This document shows, one piece after another, positions 35,004 to 46,718 of a stretch of 64,000 nt of DNA. Under the pieces are notes generated by a model. It was not told the origin of the DNA and ran no database searches. It worked only from the letters and a program-made list of their open reading frames with translations. The position numbers were made by a program, and so were the translations under genes. Source of the DNA: Cryphonectria parasitica EP155 (Eukaryota > Ascomycota > Sordariomycetes > Diaporthales > Cryphonectriaceae). How positions within the stretch are numbered: position 1 is the stretch's first letter; the number at the start of each line of letters is the position of its first letter. The stretch is from NCBI RefSeq assembly GCF_011745365.1, contig NW_024468916.1:1099630-1163629 (forward strand). Reading direction: 5' to 3'.

Positions 35004-36342
35004 CTTGAGAAGGACGACAACAATGCTACCTTTGTAGCCAATTATGTGTTTCGAGAAAAGGATAAGAGAAAGAAAGAGAAATGAGACACAGGACGGGCCA
35101 GACAAATATAGCACTTGTCCTGGTCGCTTCTTGAGTAGTTACACACTTTTCACTCTACTCAAGCCCCATCGCCACGCCAGGCTGGCGCTGCACTTCGGCT
35201 GCTGCCGAACGGAACGAGCCACGCAGACAAGCCGCATGCCCTTTTTTCTTCTCTCCTTCACTTTTTAAGGTTGTCGGTATCGATTTGCCCCCACATACAC
35301 TAGTCAGTTCTCCCTACGATGGAGAAAGAGGGATCACATCTTACAGCCATGGTCATATCCCGAGGTCGATTTGGCTGGTCATGGACGGGGGATCAATAAG
35401 AGGCAATGAAACTCAAGCAGATCTCCAGTGCGTGTGTAGGACAAGACAAAAGAGCCAAATCTGGGTCTCCAACAGCTTTGCATGGATGGATGACTCGGAG
35501 CCTGGTAGTCCGTGTCAATATGACACCTTTAACCTTGAGCGCGACGCCTTTTCCCTATTATTGTTTCTTGCTGTTTTGTATTTTATTTTTATTCATATTT
35601 GTTAAAGAAGGATTGGTCTAAGATTGCAAGACCTGTGAGACCTTCACCGCTCTATGCACATGCCTTACCCGAGTACGTTGCGGCATCGTCAGTTCCCCAT
35701 AGGTTTGGAGCAGGCAAGGAACGATCAAAAGGTTCGAGGGCAAGTTTGAAGGAGGAGACCAAAGGGTGATTTGTCTAGCAAATGATCTCTCTCTCTCCAT
35801 GTTCATGGTGGTTGGTGCTGATAATCTGGAGAGGGTGTGGAAAAGGCGTACAGAAGACTACGTATCCGCCCTAAGACCTCGTTCATTTCAAATGTTGCTC
35901 CACTCTTCTTCCAGCCTCACGGACCACTCTAAAATGCCACGGCAAGCATGGTACATGGTTAGACAATCATCGTCATCACATCGCAGCAGGGACAAGTTTT
36001 CGCCATATCCTCCAGACATGTCGCCATTTTCCTCACGTCTCGTCTCACTCCTCTTGGGCCCTTGTATTCCATTGTATTTTATTTCTAACCACCACTCAAA
36101 ACACCCCCATAACTGGGTTTCCCCCATCGGCCGGCTCGGTACGCCCAACCTGTTTCCGGCCCTCCCGCACCGACAGCCTTCAGCCTTCCGACTTTTCCCC
36201 AGTTTTGCCGCCCATTCCTCTCAGCCTTTTGCCCCAGTGCCGGCTGGTCCCCTAACCCCCTGGACCGCCGCCGCCGAGGTGCGGCAAACCCTTTGAAAAA
36301 CTTCCCGCATTGGGACTTCATGCCGTCTCTGATTGGCTGCTG

Positions 36343-36352
36343 ATGGCGCAAT
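36343..36352. promoter_or_regulatory. Candidate CYS3/MetR-type sulfur control site upstream of MET10
   Basis: ATGGCGCAAT matches nine of ten positions of ATGGCGCCAT, the palindrome bound by the sulfur bZIP regulators CYS3 (Neurospora) and MetR (Aspergillus). It lies 549 bp upstream of the MET10 start. An inverted CCAAT box (ATTGG) is at 36332-36336. The match is imperfect and single, so this is only a candidate. Confidence 0.25.
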
Positions 36353-36900
36353 TCTCTCACGACCTGATCTAATGCCAAAAACGAGCTGGGTTACAAATGC
36401 TTGCTTGGCCTTCGACGGATCATCATACGGCGGCCGGAAAGGAAAGAAATTTCTGATTCAGGAGGAGAGAAGGAGCGAGAGAAGAGGCTGGGCTCCATGG
36501 TCTTATTTTTGACAGCCTGGGAAAGAACTGCTCCGGTCGCGCAAAGCTAAAGAGGATCTTTCGTGGGTCGTTTAGTTTGGTTGCGGTGGTTGCTTAGAGA
36601 GAGAGAAGACATGAGAAAAAGATATTTCTAATAGCGGACAGAACAAGCTACTCAATCTCAGTCTCGACCCTTTTCTTTACCTCACTAACCTCCTCTCCGT
36701 GCCCATAAGTCTCTTTCCCCTTTCATTGTGATAGCACTGTGAGTGGGGAGTAGTGACTTTTGTGTGTAAGCTGCTGTTTGTGGACGTTGTTGGTCCTCAA
36801 CTTACATCATCGAGGGTGTTGTCCTTCTTATTCTTTAGCACACACAGTCTCTTTCACAAGCCCCCCTCTCCTTGTACATCTCTCCCATCAACACATCACC

Positions 36901-39900
36901 ATGCAGCTCAAGCACGCAGAGTCTGGGGCGACCGCCATGGCCTCCGAGGAGCAGGTCAGCACGGCGCCCACCTTCACCAAGCTTGCTGCCACCCTCCCCC
37001 TCGGCCAGATGGTGCCTCTGTCTTCCATCAATGGCCCGACCTACGTGACGGCCCAATTGCTCGTCCAGCAGGTCGCCTACAAGCTCTCGGACAAGATCTT
37101 CTCCTACTCCCCAGACACCTTCGATCTGGATGTCGCCGTGCGCGAGTGGTCCCGTTCCGCCGAGCCCAACATCCACGCCTCTACCACCGCTGTTCACCCA
37201 TTGCAGACCCGTGCCGGCGCCGGCGCCTTCGCCCTGGGCTACATGTTTTCGAGCGACTTTGACCTGGCCCGCCGCCACATCCCTCAGACCCTGTTGGCCC
37301 CTAGCCTGAGCCTGCGCAGCCTGCGCGGCGCCCTGGACCAGCTCAGCCTGCTGTACAGCGTCGCCAGCCCTTTTGTGGCTCACGTTGCCGCTGCCGAGTA
37401 CGCCGACGAGCACGGCCTGGTTGCCGGCTACGGCGCCGCCCTGCAGCTCGCTGAGGACCTGGGGCTGGGCCTGGTCGGCAGCTCGTCCGCCTACGAGGCC
37501 CAGCACATGGCCCTGCTGGCCACCCTGATGGCCCACATCCTGCCCAGCGTGCACATCTACGACGGCATCCGCACTTCGCGCGAGACCCTGCGCGTGATTG
37601 ATGCCCTGGGCGAGGTTGGCATCCGGGACGTCTACACCAACCTGTCCGCGCACGTCAAGGGCCTCAACAGCCACCTCGACACCGCAGGCAAGGTCCTCGC
37701 CCTGCTGGACGCCTTCAATGGCGAGCTGGGCACCGACTACAAGCCCTTTGAATACTTTGGCGACGAGGACGCCGATACCGTGCTCGTTGTCTTCGGCAGC
37801 GTCGAGGCCCAGATCGCCAACCAGGTGGTTTCCCAGCTCGCCGCAGAGGGCAAGAAGGTTGGCGCCATCAGCGTACGCCTGTACCGGCCCTTCGTAGAGG
37901 AGGCCTTCCTTAGCCTCCTGCCGGCTTCCGTCCGCCAGATCGCAGTCTTGGGCCAGGTTGCCAACGCGTCCGAGGTCGATGACGCCGCTGTTCAGTCCAT
38001 CCTGCACTCCGATGTCCTCACTGCCGTGTCCTTCTCCAGCAAGTGGGCGCAGGCTCCCGCCGTCACAGATGTCAAGTATGCCGCGTCCGAGTCCCTGACG
38101 CCCGCCAGCTTCCGCTCGGTCGTCCAGAAGCTCATCAGCAAGGACGGAAGCCGCAGCAGCAGCCCTTCTGTCCTGCTGTCTGGCCAGGTGGAGCAGTACA
38201 GCTTCTGGGACGTGGACAACTCGGCCGCGGTTAATTCGCCCGCTGTGGTCGGCAAGTTCTTCACACGCGAGTCATCGAACAACGTTTATGTGTATGAGAC
38301 GCATGACAACTTGGTCCAGGGCGGCATCATTCGCACCGATATCCGCAGCTCCAAGAAGACCATCGAGGCGCCCTACGCTGTGGACGCGGCTGACGTCGCG
38401 TACGTGGGCGAGGAGAAGCTTCTGCAGGATGTGGACGTCGTGAAGGGCGTCAAGGACGGCGGAAGGCTGCTGCTGAGGCTGCCTGGTCTCAAGGACAACG
38501 AGGAGCTCGAGAAGCGCCTGTCTCCTGTGGTCAGGAAGGCCATCCTGGAAAAAGCAGTACGCCTTTTTGTCCTCGACTCATCCTACTCCCCGGCCCTGGA
38601 GAACAATCTGGAGCTTCTGGTCGAGCTCGCCTTCCTGCGAGTCGCCAGGCCCGACGGCGCCGTCGATGTGGCCAAGAACCTCTCTGCGCCGCGTGAGGGC
38701 ACGATCCAGGAATGCCGCGACGTGCTCAACCAGTGCCTGCGCCAGGTCGAGGTGCCGGCATCCTGGGCCGAGCTCCCAGCTGATTTCACCACGCCCACGG
38801 CGCTGACCAGCACCATCAAGACGAGCGCCTTCGTCGGCTTCGACAAGGAGGAGCCCGAGCAGGGCCTCCAGCTGAGCAGCTGGGCTTCGGCGGCCAAGGC
38901 GCTCGTCTTTAAGGAGGCGTATGGCACGCAGTCGTCGCTCCGCCCAGACCTCTCGGTCAAGACAGCCACGGTGCACGTCAAGGAGAACCGCCGCCTGACG
39001 CCGCTCACCTATGACCGCAACATCTTCCACATCGAGTTCGATCTCGGTACGTCGGGCGTGACCTACAACATCGGCGAGGCGCTGGGCGTGCACGCGGACA
39101 ACGACCCGACGCAGGTCCTCCACTTCATCACCTCGTACGGCCTCAACGCCGACGACCTTGTGCAGGTCCCCTCGCGCGAGGACCCGCTGGCCCTCGAGAC
39201 CCGCACCGTGTACCAGGCGCTCGTGCAGAACATCGACATCCTGGGCAAGGTGCCCAAGCGGTTCTACGAGCAGCTGGCCGAGTTCGCGACGGACGAGCTG
39301 GAGCAGAAGAAGCTGGCGGCGCTGGGCGGCAAGGACGGCGCGGACGAGTTCAAGCGGCGGTCCGAGATCGACATGGACACGTACGCCGACGTGCTGGCCG
39401 AGTTCAGCTCGGCGCGGCCCTCGTTCCACGACCTCGTGCGGCTGGTGGCGCCCCTCAAGCGCCGCGAGTACTCGATCGCGTCGGCACAGGCCGTCACACC
39501 CAACTCGGTGTCGCTGATGATTGTGGTCGTGGACTGGGTCGACAACAAGGGCCGCACGAGGATGGGCCAGGCGACGCGGTACCTGTCCACGCTGCCCGTC
39601 GGCGCGGCGGTGACGGTGTCGGTCAAGCCAAGCGTGATGAAGCTGCCTGCAAAGGACACGGCGCCCCTCATCATGGCCGGCCTGGGCACGGGCCTGGCGC
39701 CCTTCCGTGCCTTTGTGCAGTACCGCGCGATGCAGAAGGCCCAGGGCAAGGAGATTGGCGCCATCCTGCTGTACATGGGCTCGCGGCACCAGCGCGAGGA
39801 GTACCTGTACGGTGAGGAGTGGGAGGCCTACGTCGACGCCGGCGTCATCACCCTGCTCGGAGCCGCCTTCAGCCGTGACCAGCCCCAGAAGATTTATATC

Positions 39901-40122
39901 CAGGACCGCATGCGCGAGAGCATCAGCAGCATCGTCGACGCCTACATCAAGGAAGAGGGCAGCTTCTACCTGTGCGGGCCCACGTGGCCTGTTCCCGATG
40001 TCACCGAGGTGCTGCAGGAGGCCATCGCCGCCGAGGCAAAGGATGCTGGCAAGAAGGTTGACCCGAGAAAGGAGATCGAGAGGCTCAAGGAGGACGGGCG
40101 GTATGTGCTCGAGGTTTACTAG
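36901..40122 (+). CDS. MET10: Assimilatory sulfite reductase (NADPH) flavoprotein alpha subunit
   Basis: A single exon of 1073 aa, starting at ATCACCATGCAG; the frame stays open 47 codons upstream without another ATG. Residues ~55-630 resemble the pyruvate-ferredoxin oxidoreductase-like N-terminal region of fungal Met10. From ~690 the FAD/NADPH reductase part begins: LTYDRNIFHIEFDLG, the FAD-binding RREYSIASAQ near 852-861, the nucleotide-binding GLGTGLAPFRAF near 923-934, YMGSRHQREEYLY and a C-terminal RYVLEVY. There is no FMN flavodoxin domain, as expected for Met10, because the beta subunit carries FMN. With the beta subunit it reduces sulfite to sulfide for Cys and Met synthesis in the cytosol. 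The very GC-rich third positions produce long antisense frames, which I regard as shadows. A candidate sulfur-control site lies upstream. Confidence 0.96.
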   Translation: MQLKHAESGATAMASEEQVSTAPTFTKLAATLPLGQMVPLSSINGPTYVTAQLLVQQVAYKLSDKIFSYSPDTFDLDVAVREWSRSAEPNIHASTTAVHPLQTRAGAGAFALGYMFSSDFDLARRHIPQTLLAPSLSLRSLRGALDQLSLLYSVASPFVAHVAAAEYADEHGLVAGYGAALQLAEDLGLGLVGSSSAYEAQHMALLATLMAHILPSVHIYDGIRTSRETLRVIDALGEVGIRDVYTNLSAHVKGLNSHLDTAGKVLALLDAFNGELGTDYKPFEYFGDEDADTVLVVFGSVEAQIANQVVSQLAAEGKKVGAISVRLYRPFVEEAFLSLLPASVRQIAVLGQVANASEVDDAAVQSILHSDVLTAVSFSSKWAQAPAVTDVKYAASESLTPASFRSVVQKLISKDGSRSSSPSVLLSGQVEQYSFWDVDNSAAVNSPAVVGKFFTRESSNNVYVYETHDNLVQGGIIRTDIRSSKKTIEAPYAVDAADVAYVGEEKLLQDVDVVKGVKDGGRLLLRLPGLKDNEELEKRLSPVVRKAILEKAVRLFVLDSSYSPALENNLELLVELAFLRVARPDGAVDVAKNLSAPREGTIQECRDVLNQCLRQVEVPASWAELPADFTTPTALTSTIKTSAFVGFDKEEPEQGLQLSSWASAAKALVFKEAYGTQSSLRPDLSVKTATVHVKENRRLTPLTYDRNIFHIEFDLGTSGVTYNIGEALGVHADNDPTQVLHFITSYGLNADDLVQVPSREDPLALETRTVYQALVQNIDILGKVPKRFYEQLAEFATDELEQKKLAALGGKDGADEFKRRSEIDMDTYADVLAEFSSARPSFHDLVRLVAPLKRREYSIASAQAVTPNSVSLMIVVVDWVDNKGRTRMGQATRYLSTLPVGAAVTVSVKPSVMKLPAKDTAPLIMAGLGTGLAPFRAFVQYRAMQKAQGKEIGAILLYMGSRHQREEYLYGEEWEAYVDAGVITLLGAAFSRDQPQKIYIQDRMRESISSIVDAYIKEEGSFYLCGPTWPVPDVTEVLQEAIAAEAKDAGKKVDPRKEIERLKEDGRYVLEVY

Positions 40123-40760
40123 GTGAAAGAAGTGGTTGTCGCCTCGTCGTTGTCGTCGTGACGGAAGAGGTACATTTCTTGGTGGTGTGGCTGCCTTTCT
40201 CCAGGGCTTCTTTTTCTACGGAGTTTAGGTAATTAGGAAGAAAAAACAAAAGATCGGTATTGTTTGGGCCCAGAGAAGTAGTATTTCCGTGGTATATCCA
40301 CGCTTCCCTTGCAGTACGGTGATATGCCTTTGTGGATCAATGCATGCCGGCTCTACGAGTTGGTAGAGGACAAATAGACAGCCTTTGAGTTGATTATGTG
40401 TATACTTGGGAGGAATAACGTGCATGTTGCTGAAGAGGGATGTAATGAGTGTTCCCAAAAGATACTTTGGGAAGCACTTTATGCTGTTGTAGAAATAGTG
40501 ACCAACCCTTCACTATAAAAGAAAAAGTAAACTCAGGCTTCCTCAGAAGTGTCAATAATGTGTGGTTCAGTTTTATTCTCCCCACTTCCTTGTCTTTCAC
40601 ACCTTATCGTCATGACACCGTCTTAGAGAGTGCTGCTTCCCGGACAGGCTTCAGTCGAGCAGTCAAGACAACCGTGCTCTTAAAAGTCCGTCTATTCATC
40701 AGCTCGGAGTAAAAGCCTGTTGCTCAGATGTCTTGTTTCCTTTTATTTGGGAAGAAGTGG

Positions 40761-40850
40761 AGAGGAGGGACCAGAAGTAGAGAGGAGGGACCAGAAGTAG
40801 AGAGGAGGGACCAGAAGTAGAGAGGAGGGACCAGAAGTAGAGAGGAGGGG
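40761..40850. repeat. 20-bp minisatellite, four perfect copies plus a partial fifth
   Basis: The unit AGAGGAGGGACCAGAAGTAG is repeated without change at 40761, 40781, 40801 and 40821; a fifth copy at 40841 breaks after nine bases. One strand is almost pure purine. It sits about 640 bp beyond MET10 and 540 bp before NTF2. Confidence 0.97.
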
Positions 40851-41111
40851 CCATGGTGAGATCATCATCAAGTGCCAGGCTGCTTGGGTTTCTGGGAGAT
40901 TCTATAGAACAAACGGAATGTTTTGCTGCCCAAGGTCAAGAATAGGGCCCCAAGAAGCTGAAGCTCGCCGTACCCTAGCAGCAGCACCCGCAAGCTCCGT
41001 GCCCCCTCCGCTGAGTCGAGAGGAGGGCGCTGTTTGCGCCCAGACAGGGGTTGGAGGTTGGTATTTTTACCCCACCTTGCCCACCAAGCAAGCCCAGCTT
41101 GATCAAACGGA

Positions 41112-41123
41112 GGGGGGGGGGGG
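41112..41123. repeat. G12 homopolymer
   Basis: Twelve G about 270 bp upstream of the NTF2 start, in the probable promoter or 5' UTR. Confidence 0.9.
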
Positions 41124-41390
41124 CCACTGTTGAACCCCGCTGCCGCCCTGCTTCCCAAGGTTGCAAAACATCGACCAGTCCTCCCCGCCACAGCCCAACA
41201 CCAACCCACCCACCACCTACCACCATCTTGCACCCACTTCTCACTACTCTTACACAAGAGAAACGACCCGACGGCGAGAGACAAAACGTTCGTCTGAGTA
41301 GCTACTATCCTCTGTCTCTATCTCTTTTTCCCTTTTTCCGAGTCCAGAATCGAGAGCGTCGCATCGCACCACCACATCAACAAACGCAAG

Positions 41391-42113
41391 ATGGCCGTCA
41401 ACTTCCAGGAGGTCGCGACCCAGTTCGTGCCATTCTACTACAACACCTTTGATGGCAACCGCGAGGGTTTGGCATCGCTGTACCGTGATAACAGCATGCT
41501 TACCTATGAGTCCACATCGGTGGTTGGTGTTGCTGCCATCGTCGAGAAGCTGAAGGTACCTACCTACCCACCTCGTCTATCCCGCGTCTACCAGTCACCG
41601 CTGCCTAGCTTGAACGAAGGAGAACGTTAGGCGGAGCAGGCTGGGGCTGCGCGATCGCGATAATTTTGCCAACTAGCCTAGCCCAGCCTGCTTTCTTTCC
41701 GACGCCCTCGTCCCCTTCATCCCACAGTGAGCCTCTTGCTGACGCCTTTTCGAACTGCTCCAGAACCTGCCCTTTCAGAGCGTGAAGCACGAAACCCACA
41801 CCATCGACCCCATGCCTGGCCTCGGGGATAACGGTGTCCTGATCCAGGTCACCGGTGCCATCGTTGTACGTTATCAAAACCCACCGCCTTGGCTCTGGAC
41901 CAAGTCGTCTTAGAAGAAGGGAGAAGGAAGAAGAAGCAAGGGGTTTGGTGCAAACATCAAGAACAACAGGCTGACAGTTTCTGGCTCTTCAAATAACAGG
42001 TTGACGGCGACTTGGAGAAGCCCTTCAAGTTCGCGCAGACTTTCCACCTGATGCAGGAGCCCAGCAGCGGCAGCTTCTACGTCTCTCACGACATCTTCAA
42101 GCTGATCTTCTAA
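41391..42113 (+). CDS. NTF2: Nuclear transport factor 2
   Basis: Three exons, 41391-41555, 41764-41865 and 42000-42113, all phase 0, with introns of 208 and 134 bp, give 126 aa, the usual size. The protein is one NTF2 fold: MAVNFQEVATQFVPFYYNTF, LYRDNSMLTYES, the middle exon with HTIDPMPGLGDNGVLIQVTG, then FAQTFHLMQE and YVSHDIFKLIF at the end. Ntf2 carries Ran-GDP into the nucleus by binding Ran and FG-repeat nucleoporins. The start ATG lies in a good context (CAAGATGGCC) after a CT-rich leader. Confidence 0.97.
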
Positions 42114-43746
42114 ATATCTGCACCTTATGATCTGTCCGTAGCAGGAGGAAGAGGAGGAGGGGAATGATATGAATAGTTGGGTGGGAGGAGGGAGACATGG
42201 TAGCTGGCCGGATAAGAGAGAACGCCGGGTCGAGGCTGGTCAAGCAAGTAGTCGGCAGGTGTGTGAGCGACGATTTGCGAGGACAAGAAATCATCTTCGA
42301 CGGATGGAAGGGGCATGTTCGACCTAATTCTTCAAGATGCGTGATAACAACGGGAGTACGCGTGGTCAAGAACAACCCCGCTTATGCTTTTTTCTTTCTC
42401 TTGTTCTTTTTATCTTTTTACATTTCGATCCTACTACTTGCGTCCTGCGAGTGGAGGTCCCTAGCTGGCAGCCGGATCATTTCCCAGAACCGTCGGCCCA
42501 GAGCGCAGTCACCTTGTTGGAAATCGCGTGGCCAGTTCGGATGTAGAGACGACCAATATCAATTAGGAGAGTCTGACTCTGTGAGTGTTCTGTTCTGGCC
42601 TGTAGGAATATTAATCCGAATTCAACTGGATGTTTGTGATGTGGACGATCGTCGACGACCGGGCAGTCAGCACACGCTGTATATCGGCTCCTGAGGGGAT
42701 GTCCTTTGGCCAAACTCATCATGATTCTTGGGCAGCGAAGTGGGGACGAAGGATGCCCATGACTGTATTCACCTATTGTTGGGATTTGGGTATTGGCAGC
42801 TGACATGTCTCCTCTTAAAAAGAAAAAAAGGCGCAGCAGCTCTTGGGTCCGACTGGCCACGGCCGCGTAAGTACTACACGTAGACCAACTTGACCAACCG
42901 TCAGTCGGATCATGTCGAAGCCTCCTAATAATGTATGCTGTGTGTGGCCTCCAAGAGGAACCAAAAAGAACAGGGTCTTGTGGGTCGCCATTGCGGTCTT
43001 CTGATGACTCCAATGACCAGGAACGATCACACCTAATAAACATCAGTTCACGGTTTGAGATTTGTTTCTGGGGGTGAATAAGATCGGGTGGACAAAGCCG
43101 CCCAGGTTTGAAACGGCCGTGACCAGACCCTTGGGGGGCGGAGGGCCCGCTCGTTAGTCACTGCACTCACACCGTGGGGCCTTCCCTTTGACAGGGCCAC
43201 AGTGCCTCTTGTTGGTATGACACAGAATAACCAGGCCTGCCAGCCCTGTTACAGGACACCCCCTTGAACAGCGAAAACCAGAACAGCTCATGTCACACCA
43301 GCCGTCAGACTATCAAAACGTGTCAGGGAGCTGCGCAAGCTGAGGCTTAGAAGTTATTACCGACCACCCTGTATTCAGAGACCCTACTCGTGTCCGTCTT
43401 TCCGAGAAGACGACGACGACAACAACAAGCACCACCACCGTGCTATTCAACAACATTATTCTTCTTCCCTCCTCGCCCAAACGAAGCAGTACATACCGCC
43501 TCACCACATTACCTCCTCCTGCCCACGAGCGAACGGGCCAGACGCACATACGAGAGCCAAGGAGATTGCACATTACACGGACGCACGAGTTGGACTGAGA
43601 CATCCGACGGAGGACAGATAGACTCGCGAGCGAGCGCCTTGACCCTGATCCGACATCACCGGCCCTCTGTCTCTCCTCTCCCCTGCGAGCAACTCTCCAA
43701 GGAAAGCACCTGAACCGACAATCGATCGCAAGTAAATACAGTCAAG
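42114..43746. other. Intergenic region NTF2 to TVP18
   Basis: 1.6 kb. The first part is the NTF2 3' flank and the last 400 bases look like a C/A-rich promoter and leader of TVP18. Frames of up to 188 codons on the minus strand have no recognisable similarity. Confidence 0.55.
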
Positions 43747-44676
43747 ATGACTCTGAAGGAGGAATTCGCGACTAGAAACTTCAGTATGTCACTTTCTGCT
43801 TCCCCACCACCCAACGGAGTCCGCCTACCGTGATTGGCGCCATGGCTCGGTTGTTAACATCTGAAAATAGGTATCTACGGGCAATGGTGAGCTTCCCCCT
43901 CCTCGAACCTCGGCGGCGACGACGATGCGTGCGCTCTTGGTCAATAAATGAACACAGCCCCGGACATCTGATGAGGGACGATTCTGGGCTCGGGGGAGAG
44001 TCGTGGTGAAGAAACAGGGATGGTCGTCGTACCATGAGGTTTCCCGCGTTGCTAACGCAATACTCTTACTACAGGCTCGGAGTGCTGTCAATGATTCTAG
44101 GCTTTGCTCTCGGCATTGCAAATATCTTCACTTTCAACATCGTCATCATTATCTTTTGCGCGCTACTGCTGTAGGTCCAGTCCATCCAACCCGCTGACCT
44201 CGTCTTCTTACCCCTCGGCCGTCCAGTTCAAGTCCCCCAAAGCGCACGGCGCGACAAAAACACACACCAACCCGTCCTTTGCATTTCCACCCCTTCCCAT
44301 GTCCTGCTGAGTCGGGTCGAGTCGAGTCAAACCTCAAGAGCTGACCAACTGTGTCCCCTCGGGGCCTCCCTACAGCGCATCCGCCTTCATCATCTTGTTC
44401 ATCGAGGTCCCGCTCCTCCTGCGCATCTGCCCCACGTCGAGCACTTTCGACAGCTACGTGCGCAGAATCTCGACAAACTACATGCGCGCCGCGGCCTATG
44501 GTGTGATGGCTATCATCCAGTGGCTCAGCATCATCCCCAAGGCCACATCGCTCATTGCCGAGGCCATCGTGCTTACCGCCACCGCGCTGTGCTACCTCCT
44601 GGCCGCGGTGAAGCACCAGCAGTTCGTCGGCTCCAAGACGCTGGGCGGCGCCGGCGTGGCACAGATGATCGTATAA
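43747..44676 (+). CDS. TVP18: Golgi apparatus membrane protein Tvp18
   Basis: Four exons, 43747-43783, 43871-43886, 44075-44170 and 44376-44676, give 149 aa. Introns are 87, 188 and 205 bp with GT-AG ends. Exon 2 is only 16 nt, yet it is needed to give MTLKEEFATRNFSIYGQWLGVL, the conserved Tvp18 N-terminus. Four hydrophobic segments follow: VLSMILGFALGIANIF, FNIVIIIFCALLLASAFIILF, AAAYGVMAIIQWLSII and SLIAEAIVLTATALCYLLAAV, then SKTLGGAGVAQMIV. Tvp18 is a four-span protein of late Golgi (Tlg2-containing) vesicles with a non-essential role in trafficking in yeast. Confidence 0.93.
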
Positions 44677-46252
44677 TCGCGAGGAGGAAGATAGCTGATT
44701 GATGTGGCCAGCTGGAAGTAGCTGGCTGGAATTGGACCCTATGTTATGAGAGGGGGAGATGTTTCCTGTTGTAGTGCTGGCCTTGCTCGGCTCTTTGTGT
44801 GCTTTGGGCAAGGAGCAGAGATCAAAATGAAGATTGAGCCCAGCCGGGACTTATGACGTGAGAACGAACCTGGTGTGTGTTACCAGAAGATGTCTCCTGG
44901 CTGAAGACTGTCGGATTGGTGGGTTGATTTTCTTGTTACACTTCTAAAAGGAGAAGGATGGGGCGAAATGAATTGAGAGGTATTCTTGCGGTGTGTACAG
45001 AGGATAGGAAGGACCCTCCCTCTTATGGGTGTGGCACTGCAAGACCGCATCCTCGGGAATGGTACGATGGCGTCTATGGTTTTGCTACCACTGGCTGTTG
45101 CGGTTTCTTTCTTTTCTCTCTCATTACTTTTTTTTCAGACCCAAGGGAGAGAGTTATTGAAGAATATCTTTTTTCCCTCCAATACTGGAGCCGGCATGTT
45201 GTATTCTTTTGTAGTGCTACTGACCATGTTGACTCTTGTAAATATGTAGCTACTATCGAATCCCCGGCTACGGGGGCTGGTGTAGTGTATAGTAGGTCTC
45301 TGTAGAACGTTACTAAGGACTACCTCTTTTTACGGGAACTTACTTATTGGGGCAACCAGAGCCTCGGGTCCATACACAGTCGTCATCCGTCCAGACCAGC
45401 TATTCCGGGTGGAAACATAGTGTGAGAGACGAGGTACTACTACTACTACTGTATGATGGCATGGATGAATAGTCATTATTGGACATGTCTACCCAGTGGC
45501 TATGCGGCGTTACCCCAGGTTGATGTGCAGTAGGAGCAAGTCTGTCTAAGTCAACAGTGGCGTCAGTCCGTCAAGAGGGGGAAACGTGGAGATGATGCAA
45601 TATTGCCTGACGAGACGTGTGAGATGTTCCCGTGTCTTTACGTAAAAACTTCAGATCACAAGGGGAGAGCAGAGATGCAAGCCAAGGTCCGGAGTTGGAG
45701 ATCGATCTGTTGTACCCCTTGCCCTGTCTAGACTCTCCCATCGTCCACTCCGTGACGACGGTGTATTGTATTGACTGCAGGTACTTGATTTTTCCTGAAG
45801 CAAGTCTCAGCAGAATCCATCTACCTCTACTCTTCGAGAACTTGTCTGGCAAACAGATGGCATGTCATTTATTTCTCTTTTGCTCGGGTTCCAAGAAGGT
45901 CGAGAGGAGGGGGCGGGATGATGACCAGCTATGATTCAGGTCCTGGTGTCACGAAACAGGCATGTATAGCCTGCTGTTGGGAATAGTGAGAAAGCCTTTC
46001 TGATGGTATGGAGGTCTAGAGCAGAAGGGTGTGAAGTCACTACAGCCCACGGCAAGGGACAAGCTGGGATAGTGGGGGATGATCCGGTGCGCATGACGGC
46101 GGGGTTTTCTTTTTTAGAATCTCCAGGTGGGGCCCAAAGCATCATTCTACTGTGCTATGTACTATGTTCAAGTACTGCGGAGGCCTTCTTCACCTGTGCA
46201 TAGTTTAGCTTCACCGTCTCACCGTCTGTTTCCTTGCTTCCTTTTCTATCTA

Positions 46253-46276
46253 TTCTTTCTTTCTTTCTTTCTTTCT
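46253..46276. repeat. (TTTC)6 microsatellite
   Basis: About six copies of a pyrimidine tetranucleotide in the gene-poor region upstream of AIM21. Confidence 0.9.
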
Positions 46277-46718
46277 CTCTTTTGCTTTGGACATCGTCGC
46301 TAGTGTCAACGGGGAGGAGAGAACTATAGAAGAAAGTAGATCGCAACTGATCGGTAATTGCCATGGCCTACATACTGAGCGACTGACAACAGAAGTGTGG
46401 CCGTGTGTATTCTTCTTCTTTTCATCGTGGGGTGCATTGACTGGTTGACAGTAGGCCGTCCCAACCACTGTGCTAAGCCCAGAAGCTTCGGGGCATGAAA
46501 AAAAATGCAATGCAGGTTTTGGCGTGTGCAGCTTGCTCGAATCGTGATCCGGTATGTCGAGGTGGTAGCCAGTACCTGAAACTACAGCGCGGCGCCCTTA
46601 CCGGGAGAGGTCACTCGGACAAGGGGATTGGTTACGAGGAGAACAGAAATGGCGTGCCTGTGCACTGCGATCCGTTGCAGTAAGGTGCAGAGGACATCCC
46701 TGTTTCTTGTGGGGAGGA

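Larger units (their letters stand above)
34140..36900. other. Divergent region, copper ATPase and MET10 genes
   Basis: 2.76 kb between the start codons. It holds a GAT microsatellite (34984-35003), CT-rich stretches and the presumed MET10 leader with a C/T-rich block at 36660-36720. A CYS3-like site and an inverted CCAAT box lie near 36332-36352. Short frames here lack recognisable similarity. Confidence 0.6.
40123..41390. other. Intergenic region MET10 to NTF2
   Basis: Contains the MET10 3' flank, the 20-bp minisatellite at 40761-40850, a G12 run at 41112-41123 and the C/T-rich NTF2 5' leader. No gene seen. Confidence 0.65.

Noticed and set aside
38578..39789. 403-codon antisense frame inside MET10 (and 390 codons at 36835-38007)
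   Set aside because: GC-rich third positions of MET10 remove stop codons from the opposite strand; the antisense products are His/Arg/Val-rich with no domain.
46529..46545. GCTCGAATC resembling a tRNA B box
   Set aside because: One mismatch to the B box and no A box or cloverleaf pairing around it; other partial matches (16240, 27269, 35728) also fail.
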